Shown here piece by piece: positions 37,843 through 46,459 of a stretch of DNA of 64,000 nucleotides. This DNA is from JADJDM01 sp044352985. Its GTDB lineage: Bacteria; Bacteroidota; Bacteroidia; B-17B0; Aurantibacillaceae. The notes below the pieces were generated by a model that saw nothing but the letters and a program-made list of their open reading frames with translations, made no database searches and was not told where the DNA came from. The stretch spans positions 194,683 through 258,682 of the forward strand of contig JBILCU010000004.1 in assembly GCA_044352985.1 (NCBI GenBank), in the 5' to 3' direction. Both the position numbers and the translations under genes were made by a program. The first letter of the stretch is position 1. The number at the start of each line of letters is the position of its first letter.

Positions 37843-38265
37843 TTAAGATTCAAACACTTCAACTTTTGCCGATTTTACAATTAAATCGGTAAATTTTCCC
37901 TCAAAACGAGTTGCGCGAACCATATGGTTATCAATCCAATGATAATTTCCTCCACGAGGTTTTCCAAATAAAATACCATGGTATTTAAAATCGTGTTTTG
38001 CCAACCATTCTTCAGTAACTTTTCTATGTTCTTCAGTTCTGGATGTGAAAAAAGTTATGATATGACCTTCTTCAAACCATTTATTTAATGTTTTTAACGC
38101 ATCAGGATAAACGGCAGCATCAATCATTCTATGTGGCTCTTCATTTGGGATATCATCGCAAATTGTTCCGTCAATATCAATCATGTAATTTTTAACATTT
38201 GCAGGTAAAATTGGAGATAGTTTTTTACCATCTTTTTCAATTTCATTTAATTTTTGTTCAATCAT
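37843..38265 (-). CDS. HAD-superfamily phosphatase-like protein
   Basis: Short HAD-fold protein (140 residues). Motif I is MIDIDGTICDD (about 29-39) with the nucleophile Asp and the general-acid Asp. Motif II is FFTSRTEEH (about 72-80), a Thr/Ser phosphate-binding strand. Motif III/IV resides in GKPRGGNYHWIDNHMVRAT (about 101-119) with Lys and Asp. Bacteroidota homologues are often labelled phosphoheptose isomerase or HAD hydrolase; the motifs support the latter only. No cap domain is present, suggesting a macromolecular or small accessible substrate. It lies 54 bases upstream of glmS on the same strand, so a sugar-phosphate role is plausible but unproven. Confidence 0.8.
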   Translation of the reverse strand: MIEQKLNEIEKDGKKLSPILPANVKNYMIDIDGTICDDIPNEEPHRMIDAAVYPDALKTLNKWFEEGHIITFFTSRTEEHRKVTEEWLAKHDFKYHGILFGKPRGGNYHWIDNHMVRATRFEGKFTDLIVKSAKVEVFES

Positions 38266-38328
38266 AACTGTTTGAAGTGATTAGTTTAAATTTAATTAGG
38301 ATTTAGTAATTTATAGTTAAATAAAGCG

Positions 38329-38336
38329 CAAATTTA
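38329..38336 (-). promoter_or_regulatory. Putative -7 box for the HAD/glmS unit
   Basis: Minus-strand TAAATTTG, matching TAnnTTTG, 63 bases before the HAD gene ATG. No -33 element is seen. The 38266-38384 spacer otherwise shows nothing. Confidence 0.3.
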
Positions 38337-38384
38337 ATAATTGAAAATTTTTAGAAATAAATAAAAGATGATTTTATTATTAAT

Positions 38385-38858
38385 TTAATTAACAAGTATT
38401 TTTAAGCAATCTTGAATTAAATCATTTTCAAAGCCACGAGAAAGTGCATACCTGGTTAATTTTATTTTTTTCAACAAACTGTTTTTTTCTTTGATTGAGG
38501 AAGATTTTTTAATCAAAATAGTTTCTAAAACCTTTATATATTCATCCCCATCAATTTCCTTCATTGCTTTTTTAATACAATATTCAGATACCTGAAATTG
38601 TTTTAATCCTAATAAAATTTTAGTTCTGCCCCAGTGTTTAATTCTAAATTTACCCCTTGCATAAGAACAGGCAAATCTTTCTTCGTTTAAAAAATTAGAA
38701 GTAATAAGTTCAGCAATAATAAACTCAATATCTCGTTGGTTATTAGTAAATGTTTTTAACTTTAACCTAGCCTCAAAGTGCGACCTATCCTGATATGCAC
38801 ACCAAGATTCCATTTTAGCTTTTATCTGAAGTAATGTTAATGGTTGATTAGTGGTCAC
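38385..38858 (-). CDS. recX: Regulatory protein RecX
   Basis: 157-residue RecX-family protein that modulates RecA filaments. Its helical-repeat architecture shows three three-helix units: AKMESWCAYQDRSHFEARLKL (split over 13-33), VAEL-like segment IIAELITSNFLNEERFACSYARGK (about 47-70; the 'l...g.ldDerfA.....' pattern), and FRIKHWGRTKILLGLKQF and later KKAMKEID. The N-terminal Cys-Ala-Tyr-Gln.RS-like segment is typical of Bacteroidota RecX. Its start overlaps the MazG-like gene's stop by 4 bases (ATGA-type), so they are coupled. recA is not in the window. Confidence 0.88.
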   Translation of the reverse strand: MTTNQPLTLLQIKAKMESWCAYQDRSHFEARLKLKTFTNNQRDIEFIIAELITSNFLNEERFACSYARGKFRIKHWGRTKILLGLKQFQVSEYCIKKAMKEIDGDEYIKVLETILIKKSSSIKEKNSLLKKIKLTRYALSRGFENDLIQDCLKILVN

Positions 38859-39190
38859 TTTAATTTTTCGTTACTTTGATGACGATTAAAATCTCGACTC
38901 GTTTTTTTGTCAATATTTTTTTGAAATGCTTCTGTTAAATTAACACCAGTTTGGTTGGCAAGACAAATCAGCACCCATAAAACATCTGCCATTTCATCAG
39001 CTAATTCATGTTTTTTATCGCTCTCTTTAAAGGATTGCTCACCATATTTCCTTGCCATAATTCTTGCCAACTCCCCTACTTCTTCCATTAAAATAGCTGT
39101 GTTAGTAAGTTCATTAAAATACCTTACACCAATGGTTTTTATCCAATTATCAACTTTCTTTTGAGCTTCTTCTATTGTTAAATTTTCCAT
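38855..39190 (-). CDS. MazG-like nucleotide pyrophosphohydrolase
   Basis: 111-residue all-helical NTP pyrophosphatase of the MazG/dUTPase superfamily, removing pyrophosphate from a (d)NTP. The Mg-binding EExxE pattern is visible as LMEEVGELARI (about 29-39) with two Glu plus Glu, and the second half HELADEMADVLWVLICLAN (about 62-80) gives the ExxD motif. N-terminal 'QKKVDNWIKTIGVRYFNELTN' is the usual helix. Size fits the single-domain, house-cleaning type. Its stop overlaps recX's start by 4 bases; both are minus strand and likely translationally coupled. Confidence 0.88.
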   Translation of the reverse strand: MENLTIEEAQKKVDNWIKTIGVRYFNELTNTAILMEEVGELARIMARKYGEQSFKESDKKHELADEMADVLWVLICLANQTGVNLTEAFQKNIDKKTSRDFNRHQSNEKLK

Positions 39191-39210
39191 AAGACTAAAT
39201 TAAATAAAAA

Positions 39211-39228
39211 AGCTCCTTTTCAGGAGCT
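39211..39228 (-). terminator. Intrinsic terminator of the giant T9SS cargo gene
   Basis: AGCTCC (39211-39216) pairs with GGAGCT (39223-39228) with a 6-base loop. On the minus strand it is followed by TTTTT (39210-39206) and lies 5 bases after the gene's stop at 39234, so it ends that transcript and separates it from the MazG/recX unit. Confidence 0.8.
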
Positions 39229-39233
39229 ATAAA

Positions 39234-42200
39234 TTACTTTGTTATTATTATTTTCTTTATAAATTCTTTTTCATCAGATCTACATTTTAAGTAATAAATT
39301 CCACTGCTAAATTCTTTTAAATTTAATTCAATGTGTTTATTTGTGTCATTATTTTCAAATTCAGCAAATTCTTTTACAACTTCACCAAGCAAATTTAATA
39401 CTTGAATAGTAATGTTTTTTCGATTTATTTCTTTTGATAAAATTAAGTTGAAATCACCTCCAGAAGGATTAGGATAAACAACCATGTCATTATTTAAATT
39501 TTCATTAGAAACAACTCCAATAGTGTTGGCAACATTTACTGTAAAAATGTATGTAGTAAAACATGTATTTGAATAAACATACAACGTATATGTACCAGAA
39601 GATAATCCACTAATATCTTCGGTTGAAATTCCCGTAGGATCCCAATAATACTGAAGTTGTTCTGAACTATTATTAATTGTAGTGACGTTAATACTACCAT
39701 CATTGCAAGCTGCACAACTCTCATCGGTAACAATTCCTGTTGAGTTAAAAGGTGTTACATTAGTAAGTGTTGTTGAAATCGTATCTTCACAACCAAAACT
39801 ATCTCTTATTAAACAAGAGTAAAAACCTGAAGTTAAACCATTTATATCCTGAGTAGTTGCACCATTACTCCATAAATAGGTATAAGCTGGGGTTCCATTA
39901 GCTACATCTATATCTATTAAGCCTGAATTTTGAGAACAATAATCATTGGTTGTTGTAACAATTGAAAGTTCTGGTGAGTTAGCAAAAAGAATAGATGTAC
40001 TATATGAAATTACACAACCTAAAGCATCAGATATAGTACATGAATATGAACCGCTCGTGAGATTTGAAATATCTTCTGTTGAAGAATTATTACTCCATAA
40101 ATAACTAATAGGTAATGCGCCGGTTGTAGTAATATTAATTGATCCTAAATTGCCACAAACTGCATTTGTTACATTACTACTTGTTACTGCCAAAGTGCCT
40201 GATGAATTAATAATAGTGGCACTTACAGGGTAAGCACAATTATTATCATCTCTAACCATACAAGTATATGTACCTGCAGACAATCCGGTTAAATCTTCAG
40301 TTGTTGCACCATTATTCCATAAATAAGTATAATTACCACTTCCACCCGTTGTAGTAATTTCAATTGAACCGGATAAATTATTACATACTTCATTTACAAT
40401 AACAGGAGCTGTTACCAATAAATTGCCACTTGTATTTGTAACATTTATATTCTGACTTGAAATTAAGCAGCCATTTGCATCTGTAATTTGAACAGAATAT
40501 GAACCTGATATTAGATTACTTAAGTTTTGAGAAGTTAATCCATTATTCCAAAGGAAAGAAATAGGTAATGTACCTCCTGTGTATGAAATAGAAATACTAC
40601 CCATTGCATTACCGCATACTTCTGGAGAAACAACTTGACCATTATATTGAAATGAACCCGTTTGATTAATAACTGTAAATACTCGAGTTGCTGAACATCC
40701 GTTTGCACCAGTTGCTGTTAATGTATAATTACCTGCATGCAAACCACTTAAGTCTTGAGTAGTTGCACCATTGCTCCAACTATAAGAAATAGGACTTACA
40801 CCTCCCGTAACAGATACATTAATTGATCCAGTTCCATCGCCACAGTTTTCGTTAGTAATAATTGTATTTGAAAAAGCTAAAGTTCCGGATAAGTTATTAA
40901 TGCTAATATTATTGGTATTAAATACACAGTTGTTTGCATCCTTAATAGAACAAGAATAAGTCCCCATTGATAAGCCATTTAAATCCTGAGTTATTACACC
41001 ATTACTCCACATATATGTAAAAGGTAGAGCACCTCCGGTTACAGTTAAATTAATGCTACCATTTGAATTGTTACAATTTTCATTTATTGTGGTATAAGTA
41101 GCATTTAAATTACCTGTTTGATTAGAAACAGATGAACTTACTAATGAACTACAACCAATTGCATCCGTTATTATACATGAATAGTTTCCGGCAGGTATTC
41201 CATTAATGTTTTGAATTTGTAATCCATTGCTCCAATTGTAAACATAAGGTATTGTTCCACCACTAGGATTAATTGAAATTGAACCATTGGAGTTTCCGCA
41301 AACTTCGTTAATTACAACAGGTGCACTAACTTGTAAAGTACCATTTGAATTAGTAATAATTCCATTAGCTGTTAGAGTACATCCATTTATGTCCGTAATT
41401 ACACAATTATACGATCCTGCATCAATACCTGATAAATCTTCACTAGTAGATCCATTATTCCACAAATAAGTAATTGGAGATGCTCCACCACTGATAGTTA
41501 AATTTATTGCACCTAGATTATTATTACAAATTTCATTCGTTACAACTAAGTTTTCTAGACTTAAAGTGCCAGAACTATTCCCTAAAACTATAGGTCCGGA
41601 ATTTACAGTACAACCGTTATTATCTCTAACAGAACATGAATAGGTTCCTGAACTTATATTCAATATAGATTGTGATGTTTGATTATTACTCCATAAATAT
41701 TGGATAGGAAGTGCCCCACCTGTTATATCTATATTAAGTCTTCCCTGACCATTACCACAAACTTCATTAATTATATCTACATCAAAAATAGAAAGAGTGC
41801 CACTATTATTATTAACAGTGTATGAGGGAGTATATAATTTACAACCATTGTTTGTTGTTACAGTACAAGTATAAATTCCTGCATTAATATTAACAAGATC
41901 CTGAGTTGTTGCTCCATTAGACCATAAATAATTATAAGGTTGAGAACCACCTGATATCGTAATATCGATTGATCCCCTTTGATTGCTACAAACTTCATCT
42001 AAAGCATTACCGTACGTTTGAGTAAGTGTATTTGTATTATTTGTAACAGTATAACTTTTAACAATCTCACAGCCGCTAGCATCCGTGATAGTAGCAGTAT
42101 AAATACCCGACATTAAAGAAGTTCTATCCTCATTAGTAGAACCATTATTCCATACAATACTATAAGGTAAAACTCCACCTGTAATACTTTGATTAATCGA

Positions 42201-45077
42201 TCCGTTAGGATTTCCACAATATTGATTAACTACTTGAGCACTTACTGCAAGTGAATTGGTTAAATTGGTAATTGTATATGTTTTGCTAATACTGCAATTT
42301 TTCGAATCAGTAACAGTTAACGAGTAAGTACCTGCTTGAAGATTATTTAAATCCTGTGTTGTTGCGCCATTGCTCCAAGTATAACTAAATGGATATAGTC
42401 CATTGTTAATCGAAACGTCAATTAATCCATTGTTTTGACCACAAGTTTCATTAGTAACTATATTATTTGAAAATGCGACATCACAATTAACACTACAATT
42501 TGTAACCTCATTTATTATTGAAAAGCTTGTGTTTTTCTGACAGTTATTTGCATCTTTTATGATCACACTGTAAGTACCGCTTTGTAAATAATTTGGGTCT
42601 TCTGCATTAGTTCCATTATTCCAAATATAGGTGTAAGGCGAAACTCCACCTGTTACTGTCAATTGAATAGAACCGTTTTGATTACCACAAGTTTCATTTG
42701 AAACAGAAGATGAATACACAATTGGTGAAGGTTGAGTAATTTCTGCACTTAAAATACCAATACACCCCTGACCATCAGTAACTCTTACAACAAATGTATC
42801 AGCAGGTAATCCTGAAATATCTTGTGTTGTACTTCCGTTTGACCATAAATATGTAATTGGATTTGTTCCTCCATTTACAGATAAATTGATTGAACCGTTT
42901 GAGCTGCCATTACAAGCAATATTAGAAACTATATTGCTCAGAGCCAAAGTTCCGTTATTTGATAAATAAACTGGATAATTGTATCTGCAGTTTATTGAAT
43001 CTGAAACTGTAACAGTATAAGTACCTGCTGAGATGCCATTAATGTCTTCAACTAGTGACCCATTATTCCATAAGTAAGAAAAAGGGCTAGTATTACCTGT
43101 AACTGATATGTTTACAGAACCATTAGTTGCTCCGCAATTTGGTTTTACAGTGGTATATGATAACTGTGGTTTTGATGGTTGTGTAATTGTAATTTTAGGT
43201 TCTGGAAGATCAACCGCAAAACCAATTCCCCAATCAAATAACCATCCATTGTTATTGGGTGTATTATCAGTTATTATTAATTTCCAATTTCCATTCATGG
43301 GTGCACCAATTAAATTATTTAAAGACCCATAAGAAGTATACAAACCTTGCGGAAGATAGGTATCTGTTTCTATAGAACCATAACATGATGTGGTATAGGT
43401 ATATGAATGGTTATTTGATTCACTTAGCATTGTACCATAAGTAGGGAAATTATTAAAACAGTATACATAACCAATACCGGGTAATGTATCAATATTTCCG
43501 AAATCATTACTACCATTAGCACATGGTTCACCAAAATTAGTTACTCCTCCTCCAAATTGTTTTAAAATAACTTCTTGTCCGTTTGGCGCCTGTAATTTTA
43601 TTTCTAACTCATCAATTTTAGAATGCTCTATGGTTAAACATATTGATTGCAGTTGCTCTGAATTTTGAAAAGTAGCGGTGTTTGAAAATCCACTAATGGG
43701 TAAACTAGAAGAATAGGACTGTCCATTACCATCAGGTATAAATTTAGCAGGACCAACATATTGATTGCCCGAAATAACTGCTTCTGTTGGACATCCATAA
43801 CCATCAATTACATTAACATAATAAGTTCCCGGAGTAACGCCGGTTATCGGATTAGAAGTATATGTTGTTGATGTACCTGTAATAGAATCAATTAAAAAAT
43901 AAGTATAAGGTGGACTTCCTCCATTTGTTGTAAAATTAACAACACCATCATTAGCATTAAAACAACTTACATTAGTAATTGCATTTTCATATTGTAGATT
44001 TTGATAATCATTAATGTATAGTTTTACTGTATCTTTTGGCGCGCAAGGATAGGGTGAATAGATCAGATAAACACTTTCTAATCCTTCAATTAAACCATCA
44101 TTTATTGCATCAATTGTAATAGTGGCAGAAGTTTGACCTGCAGGTAAAATAAATAAAGTGTCAATGTTTGTATAATCAACTCCATTAATTGCAGTTCCTG
44201 CAATTTCAAAATCAACATACGTGTTTGTTGATTGTGCCGAGTCCAGTGAAAAAACAAATTTTGCTTTTGTACAACCTTCTAATGCAACGGTATCAGCATT
44301 AGCTGTTTGTGTTATGGCAGAAATAGTGCCTTGCTTTAAACTTCCTGCTTCTAAAAAAACTCCCGAATCAATTGCTTCATCTCCAGCATCAGCAATTGCT
44401 AATCGTAAGGTGTAAGTTTGACAAGCTATTAAGCCCGTTTTTTTTGCGGTTAAAACTTTTGTAAATCCATCATATTGGATTGATGTACCATTTTGATTAT
44501 TTACATAATACTGCCAATAAGAATTTGAATTTATATTATCAATAGTAACTGGCGTAGTTGTATTTGGAACCAATGCAATGTTTTGCCAACCTGTAATACC
44601 CGGCCCACTAATGTAAAAAGCAAAAACATCGTTATATCCAGCATTTACAAACTCAGGATATTCTTCAGAGCCAAAAACATAATTAAACTCAATAAAATCT
44701 GACTGAACATCAAACTGAAATTGTAAAACACAGGCATCTCTTGTTTGAGCACCAGATATTGTATTTAACATAGCGTCACCCGGTGCATTATTTTGTCTTG
44801 ATTTATCGGCAACATTATTTGGTCCAATAATATTACTTCTGCTACCCGTAGTTAAAACTATTCCATTAGAAAGGCCTAAATTAGTTGATGTATTTCCTGT
44901 TTGAAATTTACCGTAACTAAGTGAGTTTCCAATTATAGTTGCATTATATACAGTAACATTTGGTCCTGCAAGATAAGAAGCTAACTGTTGAGCAGTAAAA
45001 CCACCGGTTGCAGAAATTTGCGTATAAAAGCGATTACTAAAAATAATAATCAAAAACAGTAAATAAATTCTTTTCAT
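39234..45077 (-). CDS. Giant T9SS-secreted protein: choice-of-anchor L, P-domain, SprB repeats
   Basis: 1947-residue surface protein, likely an adhesin. Domains in order: signal peptide (1-20, ending YTQ); choice-of-anchor-L-like region (about 25-245; GSEEYPEF at 136-143 is conserved); a Calx-beta-like segment (about 265-355); one SprB-like unit (about 365-430); a proprotein-convertase P-domain-like jelly roll (about 445-622); roughly 16 SprB-type repeats (about 640-1860); and a type A T9SS sorting domain (about 1870-1947: VVYPNPSGGDFNL, then LKEFSSGIYYLK and FIKKIIITK). Each repeat has the pattern NExCgn.nGsI...GG..P..Y.WsNG..t.dl.gl.aG.Y.c.i.D.ngC. SprB itself is the gliding adhesin of Flavobacterium. 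No enzymatic motif is seen. Repeats differ in sequence, so recent array expansion is not evident. Confidence 0.88.
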   Translation of the reverse strand: MKRIYLLFLIIIFSNRFYTQISATGGFTAQQLASYLAGPNVTVYNATIIGNSLSYGKFQTGNTSTNLGLSNGIVLTTGSRSNIIGPNNVADKSRQNNAPGDAMLNTISGAQTRDACVLQFQFDVQSDFIEFNYVFGSEEYPEFVNAGYNDVFAFYISGPGITGWQNIALVPNTTTPVTIDNINSNSYWQYYVNNQNGTSIQYDGFTKVLTAKKTGLIACQTYTLRLAIADAGDEAIDSGVFLEAGSLKQGTISAITQTANADTVALEGCTKAKFVFSLDSAQSTNTYVDFEIAGTAINGVDYTNIDTLFILPAGQTSATITIDAINDGLIEGLESVYLIYSPYPCAPKDTVKLYINDYQNLQYENAITNVSCFNANDGVVNFTTNGGSPPYTYFLIDSITGTSTTYTSNPITGVTPGTYYVNVIDGYGCPTEAVISGNQYVGPAKFIPDGNGQSYSSSLPISGFSNTATFQNSEQLQSICLTIEHSKIDELEIKLQAPNGQEVILKQFGGGVTNFGEPCANGSNDFGNIDTLPGIGYVYCFNNFPTYGTMLSESNNHSYTYTTSCYGSIETDTYLPQGLYTSYGSLNNLIGAPMNGNWKLIITDNTPNNNGWLFDWGIGFAVDLPEPKITITQPSKPQLSYTTVKPNCGATNGSVNISVTGNTSPFSYLWNNGSLVEDINGISAGTYTVTVSDSINCRYNYPVYLSNNGTLALSNIVSNIACNGSSNGSINLSVNGGTNPITYLWSNGSTTQDISGLPADTFVVRVTDGQGCIGILSAEITQPSPIVYSSSVSNETCGNQNGSIQLTVTGGVSPYTYIWNNGTNAEDPNYLQSGTYSVIIKDANNCQKNTSFSIINEVTNCSVNCDVAFSNNIVTNETCGQNNGLIDVSINNGLYPFSYTWSNGATTQDLNNLQAGTYSLTVTDSKNCSISKTYTITNLTNSLAVSAQVVNQYCGNPNGSINQSITGGVLPYSIVWNNGSTNEDRTSLMSGIYTATITDASGCEIVKSYTVTNNTNTLTQTYGNALDEVCSNQRGSIDITISGGSQPYNYLWSNGATTQDLVNINAGIYTCTVTTNNGCKLYTPSYTVNNNSGTLSIFDVDIINEVCGNGQGRLNIDITGGALPIQYLWSNNQTSQSILNISSGTYSCSVRDNNGCTVNSGPIVLGNSSGTLSLENLVVTNEICNNNLGAINLTISGGASPITYLWNNGSTSEDLSGIDAGSYNCVITDINGCTLTANGIITNSNGTLQVSAPVVINEVCGNSNGSISINPSGGTIPYVYNWSNGLQIQNINGIPAGNYSCIITDAIGCSSLVSSSVSNQTGNLNATYTTINENCNNSNGSINLTVTGGALPFTYMWSNGVITQDLNGLSMGTYSCSIKDANNCVFNTNNISINNLSGTLAFSNTIITNENCGDGTGSINVSVTGGVSPISYSWSNGATTQDLSGLHAGNYTLTATGANGCSATRVFTVINQTGSFQYNGQVVSPEVCGNAMGSISISYTGGTLPISFLWNNGLTSQNLSNLISGSYSVQITDANGCLISSQNINVTNTSGNLLVTAPVIVNEVCNNLSGSIEITTTGGSGNYTYLWNNGATTEDLTGLSAGTYTCMVRDDNNCAYPVSATIINSSGTLAVTSSNVTNAVCGNLGSINITTTGALPISYLWSNNSSTEDISNLTSGSYSCTISDALGCVISYSTSILFANSPELSIVTTTNDYCSQNSGLIDIDVANGTPAYTYLWSNGATTQDINGLTSGFYSCLIRDSFGCEDTISTTLTNVTPFNSTGIVTDESCAACNDGSINVTTINNSSEQLQYYWDPTGISTEDISGLSSGTYTLYVYSNTCFTTYIFTVNVANTIGVVSNENLNNDMVVYPNPSGGDFNLILSKEINRKNITIQVLNLLGEVVKEFAEFENNDTNKHIELNLKEFSSGIYYLKCRSDEKEFIKKIIITK
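39500..43160 (-). repeat. Coding array of about 16 SprB-type repeats
   Basis: Protein-level tandem repeat inside the giant cargo gene, period about 70-78 residues (210-235 bases). Each unit begins with a Cys-Gly/Asn-containing strand (for example NEVCGNSNGSI), then YLWSNGATTQDL-like and AGTYSCTI-like strands and ends with a Cys before a linker. One further unit stands apart (about residues 365-430). The DNA identity between units is modest. Confidence 0.8.
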
Positions 45078-45096
45078 TTAAAATTAAATAGGTAAG

Positions 45097-45104
45097 CAAA
45101 TGTA
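45097..45104 (-). promoter_or_regulatory. Putative -7 box for the giant T9SS cargo gene
   Basis: Minus-strand TACATTTG, matching TAnnTTTG, 19 bases before the ATG at 45077. No -33 TTG is evident. The only gene-free spacer here is 64 bases. Confidence 0.45.
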
Positions 45105-45141
45105 TAATAATAAACGAAAAATGAAAGTAATTTGTGATGAA

Positions 45142-45594
45142 TTACTCCTTATGTTTCGAATCAATTAAAATAGTAACAGGCCCATCATTAATAAGGTGTA
45201 CTTTCATGTCTGCACCAAATATACCTGTATGTATTTCTTTACCTAACTCACTAGTTAACAAGGCAATAAATTTTTCATATAAAGGAATTGCTTGCTCGGG
45301 ACGAGCGGAACGAATGTAGGATGGACGGTTTCCTTTTTTTGTTTGAGCAAAAAGTGTAAATTGACTTATAAGTAAAACATCTCCATTAATTTGGTTGATA
45401 TCCAAATTCATTTTTCCTTCTTGATCTGAAAAAATACGTAATGAAATTATTTTTTTCGCTAACCATTCAGCATCGTCTACATTATCATCAATTTCAATCC
45501 CAACTAAAATCAATAACCCCGATTTAATTGCTGAATAAATTGATCCTTCAATTGTTACAGATGCTTCACTTACTCGCTGAATTACAACACGCAT
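45142..45594 (-). CDS. dtd: D-aminoacyl-tRNA deacylase Dtd
   Basis: Hydrolyses D-amino acids (and glycine mischarged on tRNA-Ala) from tRNA. 150 residues, full length, starting MRVVIQRVSEASV, the usual Dtd N-terminus. The chirality-proofreading motifs are present: SQFTLFA (about residues 78-84, the S-Q-x-T-L loop), and the C-terminal cross-subunit N-x-G-P-V/F-T motif as LINDGPVTILIDS (134-146). KKGNRPSY lies between. Dimeric and cytoplasmic. It is 6 bases downstream of a small basic-protein gene, and that follows a dCMP deaminase by 7 bases, so the three form one minus-strand unit. Confidence 0.96.
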   Translation of the reverse strand: MRVVIQRVSEASVTIEGSIYSAIKSGLLILVGIEIDDNVDDAEWLAKKIISLRIFSDQEGKMNLDINQINGDVLLISQFTLFAQTKKGNRPSYIRSARPEQAIPLYEKFIALLTSELGKEIHTGIFGADMKVHLINDGPVTILIDSKHKE

Positions 45595-45600
45595 AAAAAA

Positions 45601-45906
45601 TTACAAATTTTGCCTTCTGTTGTTTTTACCGGCTTTTTTCCGGTTACTTTTCATTCGTTTGCGTGTATCTTTTGTTTGTAATTTTTTATGATGATCATCT
45701 ATAGATTTTTTAGTTGCTTTTTCCATTTTCCTTTTATCTCGCGCTTCTTTTCGTTCAGCTCTTTTTTTTGATCGAGCTATTCCTCTGCTTACTTTTCCTG
45801 TTGCAGCTTTTCCATCAGTTTGTTGCTGTGCTTGAGAAAATAAGTCAGTAGAAAAAAATAATAAAAAGAAGGTAATTAATGGTAAAAAAAAAGTGATTTT
45901 TTTCAT
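45601..45906 (-). CDS. Small exported basic protein, unknown
   Basis: Read from the internal ATG at 45906 (101 residues): MKKITFFLPLITFFLLFFSTDLFSQAQQ is a textbook signal peptide ending FSQ. The longer reading from 45945 would add MELMYNSFLIKRC and overlap the dCMP deaminase gene, so it is less likely. The mature protein is short, Lys/Arg-rich and low in complexity (RSKKRAERKEARDKRK; KKAGKNNRR), with no domain recognised. A strongly basic exported protein might bind nucleic acid or polyanions, but this is only composition. It is 7 bases from dCMP deaminase and 6 from dtd. Confidence 0.7.
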   Translation of the reverse strand: MKKITFFLPLITFFLLFFSTDLFSQAQQQTDGKAATGKVSRGIARSKKRAERKEARDKRKMEKATKKSIDDHHKKLQTKDTRKRMKSNRKKAGKNNRRQNL

Positions 45907-45913
45907 GCAACGT

Positions 45914-46378
45914 TTAATTAGAAAACTGTTGTACATCAACTCCAAATTTCCTTAAAAACTCAACACCCTCATCAACAGGTATTCCCTTATATTTTGCATA
46001 AGAATATTTGTAAAAAACCTTTTTAATACCAACGGTAAAAATAACTCGAGCACAAGCTATACATGGCGATAAGGTTACATAAAGTGTAGAACCTTCAACG
46101 GCAACATTATTTTTTGATGCATACAGAATGGCATTTTGTTCAGCATGTAAGGCAAGCGAACAACTTCCTTTGCTATCTCTCGGACAACCTTCTTTAGGCC
46201 ATACTTCGTCGCAATTATAGGTACCTGCAGGCGGACCATTATAGCCTAATGAAATAATGCGCGTATCTTTAGTTAAAACGGCTCCAACTTGAGCCTTAAC
46301 ACAATGAGATTTAACAGAAAGATTTTCAGCCAATTCCATATATATTTCATCGAAGGATTTTTTCATACCTAAATTCAT
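45914..46378 (-). CDS. dCMP/deoxycytidylate deaminase-family zinc enzyme
   Basis: 154-residue cytidine/deoxycytidylate deaminase-like protein that likely converts dCMP to dUMP. The zinc site is typical: HAEQNAILYA (about 87-96; His and the proton-shuttling Glu) and SPCIACARV (about 115-123; two Cys). GYNGPPAGTYNC (about 49-60) is the substrate loop found in dCMP deaminases rather than in cytidine deaminases. An alternative ATG four codons in (MKKSFDEIYMEL) is equally good. It heads a three-gene minus-strand unit with the small basic protein and dtd. Confidence 0.9.
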   Translation of the reverse strand: MNLGMKKSFDEIYMELAENLSVKSHCVKAQVGAVLTKDTRIISLGYNGPPAGTYNCDEVWPKEGCPRDSKGSCSLALHAEQNAILYASKNNVAVEGSTLYVTLSPCIACARVIFTVGIKKVFYKYSYAKYKGIPVDEGVEFLRKFGVDVQQFSN

Positions 46379-46459
46379 GAAGCTAAATTACTAATTTAAA
46401 ATTCATGTAATAAAGAATAAGATGATTAAAGCAACAAAGTAGTTTTAATTAGTAAGGAT

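Noticed and set aside
39500..43160. Recurrent sequence resembling a repeat array or CRISPR
   Set aside because: Units are about 210-235 bases, in frame, and diverged in sequence; they are protein-level SprB repeats, with no short identical repeats and spacers.
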